A stretch of 64,000 nt of DNA from Marinomonas primoryensis (lineage in GTDB: Bacteria > Pseudomonadota > Gammaproteobacteria > Pseudomonadales > Marinomonadaceae): positions 1,350,001 to 1,414,000 of the forward strand of contig NZ_CP054301.1 of assembly GCF_013372285.1 (NCBI RefSeq). The letters are read 5' to 3'. Shown piece after piece: positions 8,283-19,280 of the stretch. A program made the translations under genes and the position numbers. Under the pieces are notes generated by a model, which saw only the letters and a list, made by a program, of their open reading frames with translations, ran no database searches and was not told the DNA's origin. The first letter of the stretch is position 1; each line of letters starts with the position of its first letter.

Positions 8283-9155
8283 CTAGATTAACTCTAGTTC
8301 TTCCATAACACGGCGAATGGTTGCTTTTGTACTGTCTTGCAATGGCACCATAGGCAAACGGCATTCATCACTGCAAAGACCAAGTAACGACATGGCGTAT
8401 TTTGGTCCAGCGGGATTAGGTTCTATGAAGAGGGCGTTTTGTAAGGCAAACAGTTTGTCTTGCAGTTGCGCTGCCTCGACGTATTTTCCTTCACGGCATA
8501 GGCGTTGTAACTCTACAATCTGCCTTGGTGCCACGTTCGATGTGACAGAAATGCAACCGGTGCCGCCACCAACATTATAAGCAACCGCGGTAATGTCGTC
8601 TCCGCTTAAAAAATTGAACGGTTTGTTGATCAATGCGCGTTCACGAATAGGGCGAGTTAAATCACCTGTCGCATCTTTGACACCGATGATTCTTGGCAAT
8701 TCAGCAAGTCGAGCCAGTGTACCCACTTCCAAACCGACAACCGCACGTGGAGGGATGTTGTAAAGAATGATTGGTAGTTTGCTGTTATCGTGCACGTATT
8801 TGAAGTGCTCGTAGAGGCCAATTTGGTTTGGACGGTTGTAATAACCCGCAACATGTAAAGTAGCGTCCGCACCTGCTTGATAAGCGTATTCAGAGTAATT
8901 CACCGCTTCAACAGGGTTGTTTGAGCCCGCGCCAGCCAGAACAGGAACCGCTTTATTGGTTTCTTGTACTGTGATTTCAATCACGCGTTTGTGTTCATTT
9001 TCGCTTAAGGTTGGAGACTCTCCAGTGGTACCAACAGGAACAAGAGCATTGATACCTTTATCGATTTGCCAGCGAACAATATTACGTAAAGCGTCTTCGT
9101 CTAGTTGACCATGACGGAATGGAGTGATTAATGCAGTGATTGCGCCGTAAAACAT
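8283..9155 (-). CDS. dapA: 4-hydroxy-tetrahydrodipicolinate synthase
   Basis: First committed enzyme of the diaminopimelate/lysine pathway: condenses pyruvate with aspartate semialdehyde. The 290 residues match the usual length. The (beta/alpha)8 barrel carries GTTGES (Thr43-Thr44), Tyr106, Tyr132 in LYNIPPR, Arg137, and the Schiff-base lysine Lys160 in IIGVKDATGD. The C-terminal part has EPNPAGPKYA. It is a stand-alone gene here; the frequently seen neighbour bamC is absent. No lysine-riboswitch-like leader was recognised upstream. Confidence 0.97.
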   Translation of the reverse strand: MFYGAITALITPFRHGQLDEDALRNIVRWQIDKGINALVPVGTTGESPTLSENEHKRVIEITVQETNKAVPVLAGAGSNNPVEAVNYSEYAYQAGADATLHVAGYYNRPNQIGLYEHFKYVHDNSKLPIILYNIPPRAVVGLEVGTLARLAELPRIIGVKDATGDLTRPIRERALINKPFNFLSGDDITAVAYNVGGGTGCISVTSNVAPRQIVELQRLCREGKYVEAAQLQDKLFALQNALFIEPNPAGPKYAMSLLGLCSDECRLPMVPLQDSTKATIRRVMEELELI

Positions 9156-9521
9156 ATTTTTGCCTTATTTAGGCCGGTACACATTCTGCTGAAGAGAGAT
9201 ATAAGCCGTCAGCGAGAATGCTGCCGGGGAGTTGTTTGAATCTTAATTCCAGACGTCAGCGTTGCAAAGCTTTTTAGCCTTACGTTTATCGCCTTTGTGT
9301 TTATTTAAGACACTGTTATACATAAGATAATAGAGATTCTGTGTTTGTTTGATTTTTTATACTGGCTTTTTTTTTCATAAAGGTCAATACACATAAGTGT
9401 TTTTTATTTGACTGTTTTTTTTACTAAGGTAGGTTCGTTTTTTAGTGCCAGATTCGATAATATAGCTGCATAATTTCACGTCGCTCCGACGTCAACAATA
9501 ATATTAAATTGAGTGATAAAT
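9156..9521. other. Divergent intergenic region between dapA and the LysE gene
   Basis: This 366-base gap must hold promoters for both divergent genes. It contains several long T runs around 9367-9445 and a perfect hairpin-like palindrome at 9478-9492. No open reading frame with family resemblance, no tRNA and no recognisable riboswitch were seen. Confidence 0.5.
9478..9492. promoter_or_regulatory. Palindrome upstream of the LysE-family exporter
   Basis: ACGTCG and CGACGT form a perfect 6-bp inverted repeat with a 3-base centre, 30 bases before the ATG. It could be an operator or a leader hairpin; the role is inferred from position only. Confidence 0.35.
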
Positions 9522-10148
9522 ATGGATCTAACCACTTGGCTTTCTTTGGTTGCCGTTTGCGTGATGGGGGCTATTTCCCCCGGACCAAGCTTAGCTGTTA
9601 TTCTTCGAGTGTCTGTCTCACAGTCGCCGTTACATGGCGTATTGGCGGCCATCACGCATGGTTTAGGGATAGGTTTCTGGGCTTTTCTAACCTTGCAGGG
9701 GCTCGCGATATTGATGGCTAAACATCAAGATCTATTCTCTGTATTGACCGTTCTAGGTGGAGTGTATCTTGCTTGGTTAGGGCTGAAAGCATGGCGTTAT
9801 GCTGGGCAGGGAAAAGAAATTAATGTAGAAGGAGTTAGATCTTCTTATTGGGATTCTGCTCGTGATGGTTTAATGATTGCTGTTTTGAATCCTAAAATTG
9901 CCTTGTTTTTCTTAGCTTTATTTAGTCAGCTGATCCCTACTAATATGGATGTTTTGATTAAATTCCAGTTATGGGCGACGGTCGTAGTGATAGACAGTGG
10001 TTGGTATATTATTGTCGCTCTGCTATTAGCAGGTGGTCCGGTGTTATCTTGGCTACGTCGTCATACTGTTTGGGTGGATAGAAGTATGGGAGGAATATTA
10101 ATGTTGCTTGGCTTAAAAGTTGTCATAGGTGCTTTCTTTCTATCGTAA
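9522..10148 (+). CDS. LysE/RhtB-family amino-acid exporter
   Basis: A 208-residue inner-membrane exporter of the LysE/RhtB family with about six membrane segments. The N-terminal SPGPSLAVIL motif near residue 21 and NPKIALFFLALF in the middle are family hallmarks. It probably exports an amino acid or a related compound; substrate unknown. The start is uncertain: a GTG at 9513 adds three residues, but the ATG at 9522 gives the usual N-terminus. No regulator gene is adjacent. Confidence 0.88.
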   Translation: MDLTTWLSLVAVCVMGAISPGPSLAVILRVSVSQSPLHGVLAAITHGLGIGFWAFLTLQGLAILMAKHQDLFSVLTVLGGVYLAWLGLKAWRYAGQGKEINVEGVRSSYWDSARDGLMIAVLNPKIALFFLALFSQLIPTNMDVLIKFQLWATVVVIDSGWYIIVALLLAGGPVLSWLRRHTVWVDRSMGGILMLLGLKVVIGAFFLS

Positions 10149-10174
10149 AAAACGCTCAAGTGAACGTTTTTTAC
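10147..10174 (+). terminator. Terminator-like hairpin after the LysE gene
   Basis: An A-rich left arm ending AAAAAACGCTCA pairs, with one mismatch, with TGAACGTTTTTT right after the stop codon. The flanking T run supports intrinsic termination. Downstream to 10361 no gene was seen. Confidence 0.65.
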
Positions 10175-10361
10175 CCATCTAGGTTGATTGTCAATTTTCC
10201 ATTCTGTATGTCTTTGGGGTGAGAAAAAAGAATATTATCAATGACGTTTAGACCTTTTAGCATTACGGTGCTAACTAGGCCGTCTAGGCTGTATGTTAAT
10301 AAACGTCATTGAGTTTTAGATATAATTTTTTTATACACTCTGAATGAGCTATAAAAAATAT

Positions 10362-12980
10362 TTACTCCTTATTAAAAATAAAACCTTCCGTTTCCAATAG
10401 TTGCTTGGTCCAAAGATCATAAGCTTTATGATTCAAGTGTAATTTATCACCTTCAAATAGGTTTTCTTTTATTTCCCCATGCTTGTCTAGCAGCGTGGAA
10501 AACAAGTCAAGATATTGAGTGTTAGGTCGAGTTTTTGCTAATCGAGCCAATTGAATATTGGTTTTTTCGATTGTGCTGCGCATTTTGATGCGAGCAGGAC
10601 TGCATTTTATACTGATCAAGGTCACTGGGATGCCCGGTAGATGGCGATCTATTTTTTGTAGTAACTCAATATACAGTTCGACTACTTTGTTGCTATCACA
10701 GTGGTTACCAATGTCGTTATCACCTGCATAAATGACCAAAGAGCGTGGTTTGTGCGGCAAAATAATGCGCTCAAAATAGTAAACACAAGCTTCTAGTGTG
10801 GCGCCACCGAAACCTAGGTTGATTCCGTCTTTATCGCGGAAATGCCGAGCAAAATCACTCCACAAACGCATGGTTGATGAACCGTAAAAAGCAACAGGCT
10901 GTTCTTTGTATTCTTGATAGGCCAAATGGAATTCGAGTTCTCGTACATCTGATTCAAACTCTACGTCAATTTGATTTAAGCTCATGACATTGGATCGATA
11001 GCCATTCTTACCACTGAATATCGGGTATTGATGTATTTCTCTAGACAGTTCAACGGCTTCATTCACATAGCCTTTGTATTCTTCTTGATAAGCCGCTAAG
11101 AATTTATTTAAGGCTTTTTTATCCGTGTAATCCACTCTGCTAGAGAGTTTGAATGCTCGTTTTATAATGACGGTATAAATATTATGGTCAGCTCGTTGAT
11201 CAAAGTTAGCCACAACAATAGGAACGATCCAAGGTTCTTCGCTGCCCATCGAACCTGCTAGTTCAAAGGCATGAGGTAGAAATGCACCGGGGGATTGGTG
11301 AGTGCCAAAGCTTTTTCCCTCTGGAGAAATCATCAACGGGAAATTCTGGCGTAAAGTATCTTGAGAGTGTTTGATAAAGTCATCGTACTCTGGGGTACCT
11401 GTGGCAAGATCTTCCCAGCTATTGATAAATATATTACCGAACCTTCCATAGAAGTCGTCACGCCAGAACTCGCTTTCTTTACTGCGACGGATGACTCGCT
11501 GTCCAGAAACACCGTATTCATTATCAATGACCATGGAACCAATAAATTGAGCGTCCATAGAAAAACGGAAACCATTCGGTAAACGATTGGTCGCAGAACC
11601 TAATAGATGGTTGTAAATGAACAGAGAGCCTGCTTTTTTAGGTAAGTTTTCTAGCCCTTTAATGACATAAGGTACTTGCTGGAAAGCTTGTTTAAACAAT
11701 TCTGTGCCTAAGCGTCTTGCGTCCAATACGGACGTTTCTTTAGGTAAGCTGTTTATGGTGTCGTAGACATTTTGTAAGTGACGATAAAATGCATTTTCAC
11801 GTTGTAAGTCTTTTAAAATATCTAAGCACATACCCGCAATAGTTCGTTCGAGTACGCAGCCGAAATGCAAACATTTGTAGAGAACACCAAATGCTTCGTC
11901 GGTTGTGATGGCGCTTTTAAGCAACTCATTTACTTTATAAAGGGGTGAGCTTACAGGTAAAAGTGCCGCATTTTGTTCTATCACATTACTGACTGCGAGT
12001 GCTTCATCATTGGCTATTTGTGACAGGTAGCGCATTCTGGCCGCTAATAAATGAGTGCCAACTAACCAAATGAGTCGATATAAATATTTAACCGAGATTT
12101 TAGGGTTTTCATTGAAAACTTCTAGTAAATCATCTTGGCTGATAAATAAGATGCTGCTATCTCTAGAGGAAATGATCGATGTACGGTTCTTTAGCGTGGT
12201 GTTTTGTGTCGTCCAAGCCAGTACCGTACCGGCGCGAGAGATGGAGCGTGTGGTAATAATATCCCCAGAGTCGGTCTGATAACTGACTACCACTTTGCCT
12301 TTAATAAGCAAGTAAAGACCGTCCGCAGGCTGATCCTGTTGGCAAAGTATATCGCCTTGATGTGCCAGTAAGATGGACGATTTTTTAGCGAGAGTGTGTA
12401 TTTCTGCTTGCGTAAATGTTTCGCAAAAAGGCGCATAATTCAGCAAACTAATTGCATCTTTTAGCGCTTGAGCCTGTGTTTCATAATTAATCAGCGGACG
12501 AGTTTCTTCAAATGCCAGAGATTCATTAGAAAAGAAAGGACGTGTCTGGTTTTGAACATTAGTGAGGACCGGCAATGACTCTTCATAAACGAATTGTAGA
12601 AACTGATTAGCGAAGGGGAGGTTTGCATCGAGTATTTTTTGTAATTCAACAATGGGCCACATGAGTAATGTAGACGATTTCGTAGCCGTAAAGGTTGTGG
12701 CGTAGCGTGAAGGGTGTCGAAAAGCAGACCAGCCAATAGGCGACAGTATGTTATTGATTAGGCCTACACTATAGGACTTTCCTGTCTCTTGTAATGGTAC
12801 GGAAATACCAATTTCACCTTCTAAAAGGAAATAAATACACTGGCCAATTTCAAATTGCTTTGCTAGCACTTCTCCCGCTTTCAATTTTTTAATACACGCG
12901 AGATCGGTTAGGGATGACGTTAATTCTGTATCGACATCCACCATAAAAGGGAAAGCGTTAATCTGTTTTGTTACGTCCAT
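10362..12980 (-). CDS. Fusion protein: two cNMP-binding-like domains, acyltransferase-like region, SGNH hydrolase
   Basis: A large 872-residue protein with four recognisable parts. Residues about 20-130 and 185-305 each look like a cyclic-nucleotide-binding (cupin-type) domain; both show the YxLLxGxxxV pattern and the first has SPIGWSAFRHPSRYATT at the phosphate-cassette position. Residues about 440-620 resemble PlsC-like acyltransferases, with a degenerate NH motif (His458) and an SPEGKS block (Glu554). Residues about 695-872 are an SGNH/GDSL hydrolase with Ser701 in FYGSS, Gly725, Asn755 in GDND, and Asp845/His848. No signal peptide or membrane segment is apparent. The ATG at 12980 is chosen over a TTG at 12995 because a GAGG lies about 9 bases before it. 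It starts 27 bases after a flavin-reductase gene, so the two are likely co-transcribed. Function unknown; a cytoplasmic ligand-gated lipid enzyme is an inference. Confidence 0.85.
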   Translation of the reverse strand: MDVTKQINAFPFMVDVDTELTSSLTDLACIKKLKAGEVLAKQFEIGQCIYFLLEGEIGISVPLQETGKSYSVGLINNILSPIGWSAFRHPSRYATTFTATKSSTLLMWPIVELQKILDANLPFANQFLQFVYEESLPVLTNVQNQTRPFFSNESLAFEETRPLINYETQAQALKDAISLLNYAPFCETFTQAEIHTLAKKSSILLAHQGDILCQQDQPADGLYLLIKGKVVVSYQTDSGDIITTRSISRAGTVLAWTTQNTTLKNRTSIISSRDSSILFISQDDLLEVFNENPKISVKYLYRLIWLVGTHLLAARMRYLSQIANDEALAVSNVIEQNAALLPVSSPLYKVNELLKSAITTDEAFGVLYKCLHFGCVLERTIAGMCLDILKDLQRENAFYRHLQNVYDTINSLPKETSVLDARRLGTELFKQAFQQVPYVIKGLENLPKKAGSLFIYNHLLGSATNRLPNGFRFSMDAQFIGSMVIDNEYGVSGQRVIRRSKESEFWRDDFYGRFGNIFINSWEDLATGTPEYDDFIKHSQDTLRQNFPLMISPEGKSFGTHQSPGAFLPHAFELAGSMGSEEPWIVPIVVANFDQRADHNIYTVIIKRAFKLSSRVDYTDKKALNKFLAAYQEEYKGYVNEAVELSREIHQYPIFSGKNGYRSNVMSLNQIDVEFESDVRELEFHLAYQEYKEQPVAFYGSSTMRLWSDFARHFRDKDGINLGFGGATLEACVYYFERIILPHKPRSLVIYAGDNDIGNHCDSNKVVELYIELLQKIDRHLPGIPVTLISIKCSPARIKMRSTIEKTNIQLARLAKTRPNTQYLDLFSTLLDKHGEIKENLFEGDKLHLNHKAYDLWTKQLLETEGFIFNKE

Positions 12981-13007
12981 CTTTGTATGCCTCAAATCTG
13001 TATTGCC

Positions 13008-13616
13008 CTAGTTAGGGCGTTTGATCGTTACCGTCTCGCCTATCAGTGCATAATCGTTGCCACCTAGTCGTGCGAGAGGGTTTAATTTGTTGTTGTCGAT
13101 AACAATGCGGTCTTCGCTTTGACTCATAATGTCGTCATCAATATGTACACTGAGTATTTCTAAGTAGCAGGCTTCTAAAGAAGATTTGCCCAATTTATGT
13201 ATGTCATACAGTCGACAATGTAGTGCGACCTTTGCTTCTGCAATACGTGGCAAGGTATCAACGAATGGCAGCAGTGATAACTTTGCTTTTGATAGCTCAG
13301 ATTCTCCGTAGTCTAGATTAGCGGCACTGTCATTAACTGCATGTATAAGATCCCCACTGGGAATATGCAAAACACATTCCTTTTCACGTATTAAGTTGTA
13401 TTTCGTATCTTTGGCTGTTGTATCTGTCTTGTTTCCGATAGAGACGACCAGTAAAGCAGGGTCAGAAGATAGGGGCGCAAAATACGAAAAAGGCGCGAGA
13501 TTAAAGCTCTCATTGTCATTTTTGGTCATGACCCAAGCAATAGGGCGCGGTGTAATAGTTTGAGTGATCAGGTGATAGCGTTGATTGCCGCTTAGTTGAT
13601 CAAACTGAAAACGCAT
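13008..13616 (-). CDS. Flavin reductase-like domain protein
   Basis: A 202-residue protein of the flavin reductase-like (split-barrel FMN-binding, COG1853) family. Typical features are TPRPIAWVMT near the N-terminus, NLAPFSYFAPLSSDPALL, and a KDTKYNLIREKECVLH stretch. Such proteins bind FMN and either reduce flavins for a partner oxygenase or act in redox reactions of their own. It lies just upstream of, and probably in an operon with, the four-part fusion gene. No partner monooxygenase is visible; the 2OG-Fe(II) oxygenase upstream does not need flavin. Confidence 0.82.
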   Translation of the reverse strand: MRFQFDQLSGNQRYHLITQTITPRPIAWVMTKNDNESFNLAPFSYFAPLSSDPALLVVSIGNKTDTTAKDTKYNLIREKECVLHIPSGDLIHAVNDSAANLDYGESELSKAKLSLLPFVDTLPRIAEAKVALHCRLYDIHKLGKSSLEACYLEILSVHIDDDIMSQSEDRIVIDNNKLNPLARLGGNDYALIGETVTIKRPN

Positions 13617-13808
13617 AGACTTCCCCGAGGTTATGAAACATTACTTGTTAAATTACTACAAATACCAATCTCTTGTGAACGTTTGAGTGGAAACTTATGA
13701 AATTTATTGTAAATAGTAGAATAAATATTGATTTTGAAAAGGGGGGAGCGAGCCAGTTTAATCAGTGAAACGAGCTCGTAAACAATGATTGAGTCTGAAA
13801 GGTATTGG

Positions 13809-14465
13809 TTAGTAAGCTTCTATTATGCTGTTGAAAGCAATGACCACTCTGTCTGTTTCTCCAAAATAAGGCAAAGCGGAATGTTTTAGATAAGAAGGAA
13901 AAATGACAATTTGCCCTTCCGTTGGAACAAAGTCCCATACGCCATGCCCTCCAAGATAAGCCGTGCCTGGGTCTGCGTAATGTTCAGCATTTACTCTTGG
14001 ATCATAGAAGCGATTTAAGCCTCCATTGTCTTCTTGCGCAGAGTCGCCGGGGTCTAAGTAATAGATACCGCACCACGAGCAATTCGGGTGGGAGTGGGCG
14101 TCATGGTAGCCACCTTTTCGAGTCACGTGATACCAAGACTCGATAATATGGGCATCAGCTTCCATATCTTCAGGCCAAAAGGCCTGATTTACCGACGTCG
14201 CTATTTCTAAAATGAGCTCTTCTAGTGTGCGCTTGGCTTCCATTATATTAGCGTCGGCCAGTTCTAAAAAATCCAGCGTACTTTCATGTAATGCGTGTTT
14301 CGCCTTGGGGGCAATTTTGCTTTCAATCGCAGTCGTTTGCGCAGATTTTTGTTCATATACAGCCGCTAATAAAGCGTCTTTTAAAAAATCATGATCTGGC
14401 ATTTGAGTAACGTAGAGGGGCGTTGTCCATACGTTAATTTCTTCAATGATCGGGGCGTTGCTCAT
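13809..14465 (-). CDS. 2OG-Fe(II) oxygenase-like protein (TIGR02466 type)
   Basis: A 218-residue protein of the putative 2OG-Fe(II) oxygenase family described as TIGR02466. The C-terminal double-stranded beta-helix shows YHDAHSHPNCSWCGIYYLD (metal-site region), then PSYLKHSALPYFGETDRVVIAFN, giving the distal His and the Arg expected to hold 2-oxoglutarate. The N-terminal half is helical. The substrate is unknown; relatives hydroxylate proteins or small molecules. It begins 43 bases after holA on the same strand and could be transcribed with it. Confidence 0.75.
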   Translation of the reverse strand: MSNAPIIEEINVWTTPLYVTQMPDHDFLKDALLAAVYEQKSAQTTAIESKIAPKAKHALHESTLDFLELADANIMEAKRTLEELILEIATSVNQAFWPEDMEADAHIIESWYHVTRKGGYHDAHSHPNCSWCGIYYLDPGDSAQEDNGGLNRFYDPRVNAEHYADPGTAYLGGHGVWDFVPTEGQIVIFPSYLKHSALPYFGETDRVVIAFNSIIEAY

Positions 14466-14508
14466 GCGTAGGCCTGCAAAAATAGTTAGCTGGGTCGTGA
14501 ATAAGTCA

Positions 14509-15540
14509 TTAAGCGGGTATGTCTAATTCGGTTACTACCGGTTTGTAACCACAAAACATCATGACTAGGTTTCGAAATCCTGTCTCGCTGCTTGGCCCTT
14601 CTAAGCCTTTAATGCTTTTATCAATTAACGCTAAATAATTTTGCATGTAGGGTAGAGTGACTTTGTTGTGGCGTGACATGGCGCTTTCGTAAAACGGAAT
14701 GCGTTTATCCCAGATTCTTTCGGCTTGGCAAGCTTGTCTAAAGCTGGTGGACTGCATGGCTCGTAATAGGCTGCTCAGTGTTTGAATTTCTCTGTTAAAC
14801 AGCCAAAGAACAATACTGGCTTCCACGCCTTCGCCCATTAATTGGTTTAGGCAATGCATCGCATCCTTGGTCTTGCCCATTAATAGGCGATCGCTTAAAT
14901 CGTAAATAGAATAACGACTGCTATCCGCCACGGATTCTATGACTTTCTCTGCATCGATTTGGCTGTCTTTTCCATGCAGTAGCGCCAGTTTTTCAAGTTC
15001 TTGGGAAAGGGCGAGAAGGTTTCCCTCGCCGCGCTCACAAACAATACTGGCGGCATCACGAGTCAGCGATAAGCCCAGTGCTTGCGCTCTTTGCTGCACC
15101 CAAGCAGGGAGTCGATTGGCATCAATTGGCCAAATTTGAACAAAGACGCCTTGTGATTCCAATTGAGTGAACCACTTTGCTTTTTGTGTACGGGCATCGA
15201 TTTTAGGCAAGGTCAGGAGAATGATATTGTCTTCGCTAAGAGACTGCCCAAGTTGGGCTAATGCTTTACTGTGCTTCTCGCCCATTTTATCAATTTGAAT
15301 ATCGAAGAGTCGGCGAGTGGAAAACAGAGACAAACTTTGGTTTTCATTGATCACGTCTTGCCAATCAAATTGAGAGTCAGCAACAAAGCGTAAACGTTCA
15401 TCGATGTTATGTAATTGAGCGGCTTTACGTACGGTGTCCGCGGCTTCTTGGCACAATAAAACCTCATCCCCAGAAATAATATAGAGAGGAACGAGGTTTT
15501 TTTTGACCTGCTGTTCTAGTTGATCAACTCTAATTTTCAT
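14509..15540 (-). CDS. holA: DNA polymerase III delta subunit
   Basis: The 343-residue delta subunit of the clamp loader, which opens the beta sliding clamp during replication. It has the N-terminal clamp-binding AAA+-like domain (LYIISGDEVLLCQE near residue 18, with no functional P-loop, as in the family) and the helical collar domain at the C-terminus. Gene order leuS-lptE-holA is strongly conserved in gammaproteobacteria and supports the call. It starts 25 bases after lptE. Confidence 0.95.
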   Translation of the reverse strand: MKIRVDQLEQQVKKNLVPLYIISGDEVLLCQEAADTVRKAAQLHNIDERLRFVADSQFDWQDVINENQSLSLFSTRRLFDIQIDKMGEKHSKALAQLGQSLSEDNIILLTLPKIDARTQKAKWFTQLESQGVFVQIWPIDANRLPAWVQQRAQALGLSLTRDAASIVCERGEGNLLALSQELEKLALLHGKDSQIDAEKVIESVADSSRYSIYDLSDRLLMGKTKDAMHCLNQLMGEGVEASIVLWLFNREIQTLSSLLRAMQSTSFRQACQAERIWDKRIPFYESAMSRHNKVTLPYMQNYLALIDKSIKGLEGPSSETGFRNLVMMFCGYKPVVTELDIPA

Positions 15541-15565
15541 TGTATTGGCCTAACCGCAAGGCGGG

Positions 15566-16081
15566 TTACAGTGGTGCATAACTTAGGTCATAAATGAGCT
15601 GATTTGCTAGGTCTTCATTCATACTTTCTGTTTGAGCTGTATTGTAAGACAGCTTAGCGCTTTCTTCGGCATCTTGATTGGTAAGCGTTTTATTCGTGTT
15701 GACGGTTCGTGGGCCGAAGAGGGATTTTCCATCCGCTTGGCGAATAAAATAATGGCTGCTTAAAGTGCGCTGAATTTGAGATACGTCATTGGATGAGTTA
15801 CGCGCTAGTTCTGTATCAGACGAGGTGATTGGATTGATTTTGAGCTCTAATGTGCCTTTCGTCGCATTGGTTTTATCTATAATGACAACACCGGCTTTTT
15901 TTAGTGCAATGCGCAGCGATTGGTCAAAGCTATCTGAGCCGCTGTCGGAAGTAACGACTAAGGTTTTAAGTCTTGCAGGAATGTTGACTTCACCACGTAA
16001 GTGAAAGCCACAAGCGACAATACTCATGGTCAGCAGAGCTAATAAAAATAAGCGAGTTGTTTGTGTCAATGTGGCTGTCAT
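15566..16081 (-). CDS. lptE: LPS-assembly lipoprotein LptE
   Basis: A 171-residue outer-membrane lipoprotein that plugs the LptD barrel and helps insert lipopolysaccharide into the outer leaflet. The signal peptide ends in IVACGFHLRG with the lipidated Cys near residue 24; GFHLRG right after the cysteine is the LptE (formerly RlpB) hallmark. The ATG at 16081 is preferred to the upstream in-frame ATG at 16144 because the latter would bury the signal peptide behind 21 extra residues. It sits between leuS and holA as is usual. Confidence 0.93.
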   Translation of the reverse strand: MTATLTQTTRLFLLALLTMSIVACGFHLRGEVNIPARLKTLVVTSDSGSDSFDQSLRIALKKAGVVIIDKTNATKGTLELKINPITSSDTELARNSSNDVSQIQRTLSSHYFIRQADGKSLFGPRTVNTNKTLTNQDAEESAKLSYNTAQTESMNEDLANQLIYDLSYAPL

Positions 16082-16160
16082 ATCCGCGCTCTCTATCTTG
16101 TTGAGAAGTAATGCTGAGAAGGCAATAAGGGACGGCACTGCCATCCCTTATTGTGCTTCG

Positions 16161-18617
<2,457 letters not shown>

Positions 18618-18783
18618 TTATCCCATGATCGACGAGAGGTGAGTAGACCTGTATTCTCTTTTAGAAAGAGACGCATTATAGCGACATAGCGCAACATAAT
18701 GGTGAAATGGTCAACAGAGTCTGAAAATATACGTTATTTTATAGAGATGGCGCTCTAATTAGAAGATGCATCGAGGAGGAGTT

Positions 18784-19224
18784 ATGAATTCTATGAAAAA
18801 AGATTCGTTAAAAAGTGAAAGCAATTCCAGTTTGGTTGAAGAAGCACGCAAAACATTAGAGGGAGCGAAGGATTGGTTTTTAGAAGATGCCGCTCTCATG
18901 ACCGCATATTGGCACGATAAAATGGGTTATACCGAAGCTTGGGTGGATGCAAATTGGCATCTAGTACTTGATGAAGGCCATGAAATTATTGAAGAGTTTG
19001 ATGAAAAGGAAGACATTGCACTGCTATGGCTGATTAACCATGCTAATAACAACCCAGTACCACTTGAGCAATGTCATGTAGCGGGCACTATGGTGGAAGC
19101 TGGGGCTTATCATTGCATGTCTTGTGGGCATGATAATGTTGTCGAGGTGAAACAAACCTTAGCGCCTTGTGAGATCTGTCAGTATGGTTTGATGTCGACG
19201 CATCACGATCAAAATAGTGTTTAA
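18784..19224 (+). CDS. Zinc-ribbon protein of the YbeL family
   Basis: A 146-residue protein of the zinc ribbon-containing YbeL/DUF1451 family. The helical N-terminal part (about 20-90) is acidic. The C-terminus holds a four-cysteine zinc ribbon, CMSCGHDN and CEICQYG. In E. coli ybeL also lies next to leuS, and the position divergent from leuS here agrees. Function unknown. The ATG at 18784 has a near-perfect GAGGAGG ribosome-binding site; an ATG at 18766 in frame has none. Confidence 0.85.
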   Translation: MNSMKKDSLKSESNSSLVEEARKTLEGAKDWFLEDAALMTAYWHDKMGYTEAWVDANWHLVLDEGHEIIEEFDEKEDIALLWLINHANNNPVPLEQCHVAGTMVEAGAYHCMSCGHDNVVEVKQTLAPCEICQYGLMSTHHDQNSV

Positions 19225-19233
19225 GTTGTCATT

Positions 19234-19269
19234 TTGCCGTCGTCATCAAGTGTTTTGATGACACGGCAA
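19234..19269. terminator. Hairpin between convergent ybeL-like gene and lnt
   Basis: Outer arms TTGCCG/CGGCAA and inner arms GTCATCAA/TTGATGAC give a long stem with a small internal loop. It lies between two convergent genes and probably ends both transcripts; T runs are short. Confidence 0.7.
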
Positions 19270-19280
19270 TATTTAAGCTT

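Noticed and set aside
9156..9400. Possible lysine riboswitch upstream of dapA
   Set aside because: No consensus elements of the lysine riboswitch could be found when the leader was read on the minus strand.
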